Origin: Pseudomonas prosekii
GTDB taxonomy: Bacteria > Pseudomonadota > Gammaproteobacteria > Pseudomonadales > Pseudomonadaceae
Assembly: GCF_900105155.1 (NCBI RefSeq)
Contig: NZ_LT629762.1
Location: 1,674,001-1,738,000 of the forward strand
Length of the DNA stretch: 64,000 nt
Reading direction: 5' to 3'
Shown: positions 59,191 through 64,000 of the stretch, one piece after another
How positions within the stretch are numbered: the stretch's first letter is position 1
How the letters are laid out: every line of letters begins with the position of its first letter
Notes under the pieces: generated by a model
Told to the model about the DNA's origin: nothing
Databases searched by the model: none
What the model saw: the letters and a program-made list of their open reading frames with translations, nothing else
Position numbers and translations under genes: made by a program

Positions 59191-59901
59191 ATGACTTCTT
59201 CCGCAGCCCCAATCCTCATCACCGGTGCCGGCCAGCGTGTCGGTTTGCACTGCGCCCGGCGTTTGCTCGAAGACGGCCATCGGCTGATTTTCAGCTATCG
59301 CAGCGAACGTCCCGGCGTGCAAGCGTTGCGCGATCTCGGGGCGACCGGCGTGTTCGCCGACTTCTCCAGCGAAGCCGGGATCCTCGCGTTCATCAGCGAA
59401 CTCAAGACCCACACCGAGAGCTTGCGCGCGATTATCCACAACGCCTCCGAATGGCTGGCCGAAACCCCGGACACCGACGCACAGGCGTTTACCCGGATGT
59501 TCAGCGTGCACATGCTCGCGCCGTACCTGATCAACCTGCATTGCGCCGACCTGCTTGAACGCAGCAGCCCCGCCGACATCGTGCACATCAGCGACGACGT
59601 CACGCGCAAGGGCAGCAGCAATCACATCGGCTACTGCGCCAGCAAAGCCGGGCTCGACAGCCTGACCCTGTCCTTCGCCGCCAAATATGCGCCGGCGATC
59701 AAGGTCAACGGCATCGCGCCAGCCCTGCTATTGTTCAATCCCGACGACGACGCGGCGTACCGCGCCAAAGCCCTGGCCAAATCCGCATTGGGCATCGAAC
59801 CCGGCAGCGAAGTGATCTACCAGAGCCTGCGCTATTTGCTCGACAACCCTTATGTCACCGGCACGACCCTGACCGTCAACGGCGGACGGCACGTCAAATA
59901 A
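59191..59901 (+). CDS. folM: Dihydromonapterin reductase FolM
   Basis: 236 residues from ATG 59191. The pteridine-reductase-like SDR has [16 protein letters not shown] (TGxxxRxG cofactor motif), NAS in [11 protein letters not shown], Asp-Asp in [28 protein letters not shown] with the YxxxK pair, and a C-terminal [14 protein letters not shown]. It reduces dihydromonapterin to tetrahydromonapterin. Followed by folE and folX in one operon; the set makes tetrahydromonapterin, the cofactor of phenylalanine hydroxylase in pseudomonads. Confidence 0.9.
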   Translation: MTSSAAPILITGAGQRVGLHCARRLLEDGHRLIFSYRSERPGVQALRDLGATGVFADFSSEAGILAFISELKTHTESLRAIIHNASEWLAETPDTDAQAFTRMFSVHMLAPYLINLHCADLLERSSPADIVHISDDVTRKGSSNHIGYCASKAGLDSLTLSFAAKYAPAIKVNGIAPALLLFNPDDDAAYRAKALAKSALGIEPGSEVIYQSLRYLLDNPYVTGTTLTVNGGRHVK

Positions 59902-59923
59902 GCCGCCCCCGCGAGGATCTTCC

Positions 59924-60493
59924 ATGACCCTGTCCCGTAATGCCTTATCCGAGAGCTATCGCGAGATTCTCATCGGCCTCGGTGAAAACCCTGACCGCGA
60001 GGGTTTGCAAGACACCCCGATGCGCGCGGCCAAGGCAATGCAATACCTGTGTCATGGCTATCAACAAAGTGTCGAAGAAATCGTCAACGGCGCGCTGTTT
60101 TCCTCCGACACCGACGAGATGATCATCGTCGCCGACATCGAGCTGTATTCGCTGTGCGAGCATCACCTGCTGCCCTTCATCGGCAAGGCACATGTGGCTT
60201 ATATGCCGACGGGTAAAGTGCTGGGTCTGTCGAAGATCGCGCGGCTGGTGGACATGTTCGCGCGGCGCCTGCAGATCCAGGAAAACCTCACCCGGCAAAT
60301 CGCCGACGCGGTGCAGCAAGTGACTGGCGCCGCCGGTGTCGCCGTGGTGATCGAGGCCCGGCACATGTGCATGATGATGCGCGGCGTCGAAAAACAGAAT
60401 TCGACCATGAACACCTCGGTGATGCTCGGCGCCTTCCGCGACTCGAGCAACACCCGCCAGGAGTTCCTGCAATTGATTGGACGGAGCAAGTAG
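59924..60493 (+). CDS. folE: GTP cyclohydrolase I
   Basis: 189 residues. Zinc ligands in [20 protein letters not shown] (Cys and His) and in [19 protein letters not shown] (Cys). The substrate loop [30 protein letters not shown] is complete. It converts GTP to dihydroneopterin triphosphate. It lies 22 bp after folM and 2 bp before folX, so here it is dedicated to monapterin synthesis rather than only folate; pseudomonads usually have another folE copy. Confidence 0.94.
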   Translation: MTLSRNALSESYREILIGLGENPDREGLQDTPMRAAKAMQYLCHGYQQSVEEIVNGALFSSDTDEMIIVADIELYSLCEHHLLPFIGKAHVAYMPTGKVLGLSKIARLVDMFARRLQIQENLTRQIADAVQQVTGAAGVAVVIEARHMCMMMRGVEKQNSTMNTSVMLGAFRDSSNTRQEFLQLIGRSK

Positions 60494-60495
60494 CA

Positions 60496-60867
60496 ATGCC
60501 ACAACTTCAACCAGGTATGGCGCGCATCCGGGTCAAGGACCTGTGCCTGCGCACCTTTATCGGCATCAACGAGGACGAAATCCTCAACAAGCAGGATGTG
60601 CTGATCAACCTCACCATCCTCTACGCGGCGCAAGAAGCGGTGCGCGACAACGACATCGATCACGCGCTCAATTATCGCACCATCACCAAATCGATCATCG
60701 CTCACGTGGAGGGCAATCGCTTTGCCCTGCTCGAACGCCTGACCCAGGAAATCCTTGATCTGGTGATGGTGAATGAGTCGGTGCAGTACGCCGAAGTCGA
60801 AGTCGACAAACCCCACGCGCTGCGATTTGCCGAGTCGGTGTCGATTACGCTTGCGGCGAGTCGCTAA
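60496..60867 (+). CDS. folX: Dihydroneopterin triphosphate 2'-epimerase FolX
   Basis: 123 residues from ATG 60496, preceded by GGAGCAAG. Members of the FolB/FolX tunnel fold: [35 protein letters not shown] (substrate Glu-type loop), [39 protein letters not shown], and a C-terminal strand [28 protein letters not shown]. The NYRTITK and [10 protein letters not shown] segments fit FolX better than FolB. It makes dihydromonapterin triphosphate from the FolE product, which FolM reduces after dephosphorylation. Confidence 0.9.
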   Translation: MPQLQPGMARIRVKDLCLRTFIGINEDEILNKQDVLINLTILYAAQEAVRDNDIDHALNYRTITKSIIAHVEGNRFALLERLTQEILDLVMVNESVQYAEVEVDKPHALRFAESVSITLAASR

Positions 60868-60947
60868 GCTTCAAGCTTCAAGCTTCAAGCTTCTGGCGCT
60901 AAACTCACGACCGCCGCCAACCCCAACTTGCAGCTTGCAGCTTGCCG
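60867..60947 (+). repeat. Two short heptamer tandem repeats after folX
   Basis: AGCTTCA is repeated three and almost four times (60867-60893). After a 33-bp spacer, CTTGCAG is repeated almost three times (60927-60947). Both lie in the 106-bp gap between folX and the DUF1244 gene. The first run begins at the last base of the folX stop codon. Confidence 0.8.
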
Positions 60948-60973
60948 CTCCAAGCTGTCCCGCAGAGACCCAA

Positions 60974-61270
60974 ATGAACGATCAACAACGCCTGGAACTT
61001 GAAGCCGCAGCCTTCCGCCGACTGGTCGCGCACCTGGACAGCCGCAAGGACGTGCAGAACATCGACCTGATGAACCTCTCGGGTTTCTGCCGTAATTGCC
61101 TGTCGAAGTGGTACAAGGCCGCCGCCGACGAACGCCAGATCGAGGTCAGCCTCGATGACGCGCGCGAAGTTGTCTACGGCATGCCGTACGCCGAGTGGAA
61201 AGCCCAATACCAGCAAGAAGCCAGCGCCGACCAACAAGCGGCGTTTGCCAAAGGAAAACCCAATGAGTGA
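60974..61270 (+). CDS. DUF1244 family protein
   Basis: 98 residues from ATG 60974. MNDQQRLELEAAAFRRLVAHLDSRKDVQNIDLMNLSGFCRNCLSKWYKAAADE carries the conserved NLSGFCRNCLSKWY motif with two Cys. The rest (VYGMPYAEWKAQYQQEAS) is also family-typical. Small, soluble, helical, widespread in Proteobacteria and uncharacterised. It overlaps the start of the HopJ-family gene by 8 bp. Confidence 0.88.
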   Translation: MNDQQRLELEAAAFRRLVAHLDSRKDVQNIDLMNLSGFCRNCLSKWYKAAADERQIEVSLDDAREVVYGMPYAEWKAQYQQEASADQQAAFAKGKPNE

Positions 61271-61601
61271 TTTGACCACCCTGCGCGCCAGCCTCAACAG
61301 CGGCGAACACGTTTTCGCCGACACCCTCGCGTTCATCGCCGCGCATTACGATTATCAGCCGCAAGCCTTCAGTAACGGCGAAGTGCAAAACACTGCCGGG
61401 CAGAACGAGGGTTCGTGCAAGACCCTGGGCCTGGCGCTGCTGGAAGGCCTGAGCGATGCAGAAGCGCTGCTGGCGTTCGGCGAACATTACCGTTCGGTAG
61501 TCGCCACGCCTGAAGGCAGCGACCACGGCAACATCCGCGCGTTGATCGCGCATGGCCTGGCCGGCGTCAAATTCAGCGCCCAACCCCTGACCCGCCGCTA
61601 A
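61263..61601 (+). CDS. HopJ family protein
   Basis: 112 residues (MSDLTTLRASLNSGEHVFADTLAFIAAHYDYQPQAFSNGEVQNTAGQNEGSCKTLGLALLEGLSDAEALLAFGEHYR). The family is named for a P. syringae protein once listed as a type III effector, but it is found in many non-pathogens next to DUF1244 and is most likely a housekeeping protein. It has no type III secretion signal evident here. Overlaps DUF1244; co-translated. Confidence 0.85.
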   Translation: MSDLTTLRASLNSGEHVFADTLAFIAAHYDYQPQAFSNGEVQNTAGQNEGSCKTLGLALLEGLSDAEALLAFGEHYRSVVATPEGSDHGNIRALIAHGLAGVKFSAQPLTRR

Positions 61602-61610
61602 ACGCGTCTC

Positions 61611-61641
61611 CTGTAGGAGCGAGGCTTGCCCGCGAAGGCAA
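61611..61641. repeat. Single REP unit
   Basis: CTGTAGGAGCGAGGCTTGCC followed by CGCGAAGGCA, with no inverted partner nearby, directly after the HopJ-family gene. A lone unit of the GGCTTGCCCGCG subtype. Confidence 0.7.
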
Positions 61642-61807
61642 TATCCCCAACGCCATCGCAGCAAACCATCGCCCCACAGGCCGCCACAACACATCCCGAC
61701 TTTTAAGATTGACCCGGCGACTTTATTTCGTTTGCCCCCCCCTCTGCTCACGGCTTAGATAAAAAGAAGCAACCCTTCTTCTGAGGCGACTTAATGAGCA
61801 GGTATCC

Positions 61808-63058
61808 ATGAGCAGCGAAAGCATCAGCCAGTCGATCAATGTCGTTCACCCGATCACCCTCAGCCACGGCAAAAACGCCGAAGTCTGGGACACCGAGGGC
61901 AAACGCTACATCGATTTTGTCGGCGGTATCGGCGTGCTCAACCTCGGCCACTGCCACCCGCGCATCGTCGAAGCCATTCGCGAACAAGCCAGCCGCCTGA
62001 CCCACTACGCGTTCAACGCGGCGCAGCATTCGCCCTACATCGACCTGATGCAGCGCCTGACAGCGTTCATTCCGGTGGATTACCCGGTCAGCGGCATGCT
62101 CACCAACAGCGGCGCGGAAGCGGCGGAAAACGCCCTGAAAATTGTTCGTGGCGCCACTGGCCGCAGCGCCGTGATCGCCTTCGACGGCGCGTTTCATGGC
62201 CGCACGCTGGCCACGCTCAACCTCAATGGCAAAGTCGCGCCGTACAAACAGAAAGTCGGCACGCTGCCGGGGCCGGTGTACCACTTGCCCTTTCCGAGCA
62301 AGGACAACGGCGTGACCTGCGCCGAAGCATTGAAGGCGCTGGATCGGTTGTTCAGCGTCGAAATCGACGTCGACGATGTCGCCTGTTTTATCGTCGAACC
62401 GGTGCAGGGCGAAGCGGGCTTCCTGGCGCTGGACGTCGAATTCGCCCAAGCCTTGCGCCGCTTTTGCGATGAGAAAAACATCCTGCTGATCGCCGATGAA
62501 ATCCAGTCAGGTTTCGGCCGCACTGGCGAACGTTTTGCCTTTTCGCGATTAGGCATCGAGCCGGACTTGATCCTGCTGGCCAAAAGCATCGCCGGCGGCA
62601 TGCCACTCGGCGCGGTGGTCGGGCGCAAAGCGCTGCTCGACACCTTGCCCAAGGGCGGCCTCGGCGGCACCTATTCGGGCAATCCAATCGCCTGCGCCGC
62701 CGCCCTGGCGACGCTCGACGAAATGACTGACGCGAACCTGCAGGCGTGGGGCGCGCAACAGGAAGAAGCCATCGTCAGCCGCTACCAGGCGTGGCGCCGC
62801 GACAAGATTTCGCCGTACCTCGGCCGCCTGACCGGCGTCGGCGCCATGCGCGGCGTCGAGTTGGCGCGCGCCGACGGCACACCCGCAGCGGCGCAATTGA
62901 GCCAATTGCTGGCGCTCGCCCGCGACGCCGGTTTGCTGCTGATGCCGAGCGGCAAGTCCCGGCACATCATCCGTTTGCTCGCGCCACTGACCACCGAGGC
63001 GGCGGTGCTGGAGGAAGGGCTGGATATTTTTGCCGCGTGCCTGGCCCGGCTCGACTGA
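61808..63058 (+). CDS. Class III PLP-dependent aminotransferase (GabT / 2-aminoadipate type)
   Basis: 416 residues. Conserved: YIDFVGGIGVLNLGHCHPRIVEAI, NSGAEAAENALKIVRGATGR, AFDGAFHGRT, FIVEPVQGEAGF, the PLP-phosphate/Asp region LLIADEIQSGFGRTG, and the Schiff-base lysine in LILLAKSIAGGMPLGAV. Length and motifs suit 4-aminobutyrate, 5-aminovalerate or 2-aminoadipate transamination; which one is not decidable here. An amino-acid ABC permease gene follows, suggesting a catabolic role for an imported amino acid. Confidence 0.88.
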   Translation: MSSESISQSINVVHPITLSHGKNAEVWDTEGKRYIDFVGGIGVLNLGHCHPRIVEAIREQASRLTHYAFNAAQHSPYIDLMQRLTAFIPVDYPVSGMLTNSGAEAAENALKIVRGATGRSAVIAFDGAFHGRTLATLNLNGKVAPYKQKVGTLPGPVYHLPFPSKDNGVTCAEALKALDRLFSVEIDVDDVACFIVEPVQGEAGFLALDVEFAQALRRFCDEKNILLIADEIQSGFGRTGERFAFSRLGIEPDLILLAKSIAGGMPLGAVVGRKALLDTLPKGGLGGTYSGNPIACAAALATLDEMTDANLQAWGAQQEEAIVSRYQAWRRDKISPYLGRLTGVGAMRGVELARADGTPAAAQLSQLLALARDAGLLLMPSGKSRHIIRLLAPLTTEAAVLEEGLDIFAACLARLD

Positions 63059-63146
63059 ACCGCAAACTGCGATCCGGGACTGACATAGCGAATTATGTTC
63101 GCTTGTGGTCGCGGATTTAGCGTCGCAATACTGCCCAATACGCAAC

Positions 63147-63217
63147 TTGCAGGAGCCAGACTTGCCGGCGAAGGCGTTTCGTAAACCGTCTTCGCCGGCA
63201 AGCCTGGCTCCTACAAA
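63147..63217. repeat. REPIN of the GGAGCCAGACTTGCCGGCG family
   Basis: TGCAGGAGCCAGACTTGCCG on the left and CGGCAAGCCTGGCTCCTACA on the right form a compact 71-bp element whose arms are almost contiguous. This subtype occurs only once in the window. It lies between the aminotransferase and permease genes. Confidence 0.8.
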
Positions 63218-63267
63218 TAACCTCTTTTATCTAGCGAGAAGATCACCACCTACAAGCCGAGGCGTTC

Positions 63268-64000
63268 ATGTATCACGACAATATAATTTATAAGAAAAAG
63301 TCCAATGATCCTCAATTCCTGCTTGGCGTCGCCGTGGTGTAGTTTCTCGGCGCCTACCTGATGAACCTCGGCAACAGCGCCCTCAGCCACTTTCTGCAAC
63401 CGCTGCTGGGCGATACCGCCGACAGCCTGACCGCCCGCAACATCGCCATCGGCCTGCTGATCGCGGTGCTCGGCACGCTGAATTTCCACGTCCTCGGCCG
63501 CCTCAAATTCAAAGTGCAAACCACCGTGGTGTGGATTGAATTGCTGATTCTGTTTCTGGCGTTCTTCGACACCTTCAACCTGTCCTACAGCTTCATCCTC
63601 GACAAAGTCGGTTTCCTCATCGTCCAGGGCGCAGCGACCACGCTGTACATTTCCGCCGTGGCGATCGTGATCGCCTTCGTGCTGGCGCTGATCGGCGCCG
63701 TCGCCAAGCTGTCGAACAACGGCCTGGCAAACGCCCTCGCCTCGTTCTACACCTCGTTCTTTCGCGGCGTGCCGCTGCTGATCCAGATTTACCTGATCTA
63801 CCTCGGCCTGCCCCAACTCGGTTACGTGGTCGACGCCGTGCCGGCGGGCATTCTCGCGTTGTCGCTGTGCTACGGCGCGTACATGACCGAGATCTTTCGC
63901 GCCGGCATCCAGAGTATTCCGGTCGGCCAGTGGGAAGCCTCGCGGGCCTTGGGCATCAGCCCGTTCAAGACCTTGAGCCGAGTGATCATGCCGCAAGCTC
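63268..64000 (+). pseudogene. Amino-acid ABC transporter permease (HisM-type) with an in-frame amber codon; runs off the window
   Basis: From ATG 63268 the frame reads YHDNIIYKKKSNDPQFLLGVAVV, then TAG (63340-63342), then FLGAYLMNLGNSALSHFLQPLLGDT and onward without interruption to the window end. Downstream features are those of polar amino-acid permeases: several TM helices (IAIGLLIAVLGTLNFHVLG, TTLYISAVAIVIAFVLALIGAV), FFRGVPLLIQIYLIYLGLP, and the EAA loop beginning GQWEASRALGISPFKTLSRVIMPQA. A restart at ATG 63361 is possible but lacks a good ribosome site. A TTG-to-TAG change would explain it. Gene incomplete at the right edge. Confidence 0.75.

Noticed and set aside
61263..61601. HopJ-family protein as evidence for a type III effector
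   Set aside because: The family is widespread in non-pathogens beside DUF1244, and no hrp box or type III genes are nearby.

Overview
The window is about 62% GC and looks like chromosomal DNA from a Pseudomonas of the fluorescens group. The evidence is the dense set of Pseudomonas-type REP/REPIN repeats between genes (at least five families), a DUF3509 gene, a short LOV photoreceptor, the hmgA-fahA-maiA/hmgR cluster, a LexA-controlled yebG, and a folM-folE-folX cluster. From 33 kb onward the gene order resembles what I remember of the P. aeruginosa PA3418-PA3439 neighbourhood; this is memory, not a search. No rRNA, tRNA, CRISPR array or complete transposon was found.

Layout. 0-3.3 kb: 3' end of an SDR gene, a frameshifted LysR regulator, a divergent MFS exporter and a SnoaL-like protein. 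3.4-9.7 kb: a four-gene efflux operon (outer-membrane lipoprotein channel, FUSC protein, DUF1656 protein, HlyD adaptor) with a divergent LysR gene. 9.8-13.7 kb: hydroxypyruvate/2-ketogluconate-type reductase, DUF2165 protein, DMT transporter, AraC regulator. 13.9-24.4 kb: two iron cell-surface-signalling systems placed head to head around a Fur-box-like site. One is DUF3649-PepSY-DUF3325-ECF sigma-FecR-TonB receptor; the other is fecI-fecR-fecA. 24.4-28.9 kb: a ribosome-hibernation-family protein, then L-serine catabolism (LysR, L-serine dehydratase, serine transporter).

29.2-32.3 kb holds the most interesting locus. The gene convergent with DUF3509 is psiE, and its last 60 bp are duplicated as a direct repeat (29586-29645 and 31810-31869). 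Between the copies lies an AT-richer 2.2-kb segment with only two translationally coupled genes. One encodes a winged-helix protein with a possible nuclease-like N-terminal region; the other encodes an AbiEii-like nucleotidyltransferase. Two palindromic operators precede them. This looks like a minimal mobile defence or toxin-antitoxin island with no integrase of its own.

32.5-41 kb: yebG with a LexA box, an amino-acid dehydrogenase homologue whose GGGK lysine is valine, a SirB1-type protein, and the homogentisate operon with its IclR regulator and operator. 41-43.4 kb: an isolated 800-residue protein resembling the translocation part of dermonecrotic-toxin-like proteins. 43.6-49.6 kb: a MalT-like regulator followed by DUF1329 and DUF1302 envelope proteins. 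49.8-55.5 kb: a REP cluster, a possible small RNA, a MFE-2-like SDR, an alpha/beta hydrolase, a class II aldolase, a CidA/LrgB pair and its divergent LysR. 55.5-61.6 kb: flavodoxin, the LOV protein, an unknown protein, a MerR/LitR-type regulator, an ABM-domain membrane protein, folM-folE-folX (tetrahydromonapterin), DUF1244 and HopJ-family proteins. 61.8-64 kb: a class III aminotransferase and an amino-acid ABC permease that carries an in-frame amber codon and runs off the window.

Functional threads: efflux, ferric-citrate and siderophore uptake under cell-surface signalling, serine and tyrosine catabolism, and blue-light sensing. Tetrahydromonapterin is the phenylalanine-hydroxylase cofactor, so folMEX feeds the same route as the hmg genes. 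Three genes are broken by single-base changes (LysR, PepSY, ABC permease); whether these are real or sequencing errors cannot be decided from this sequence.
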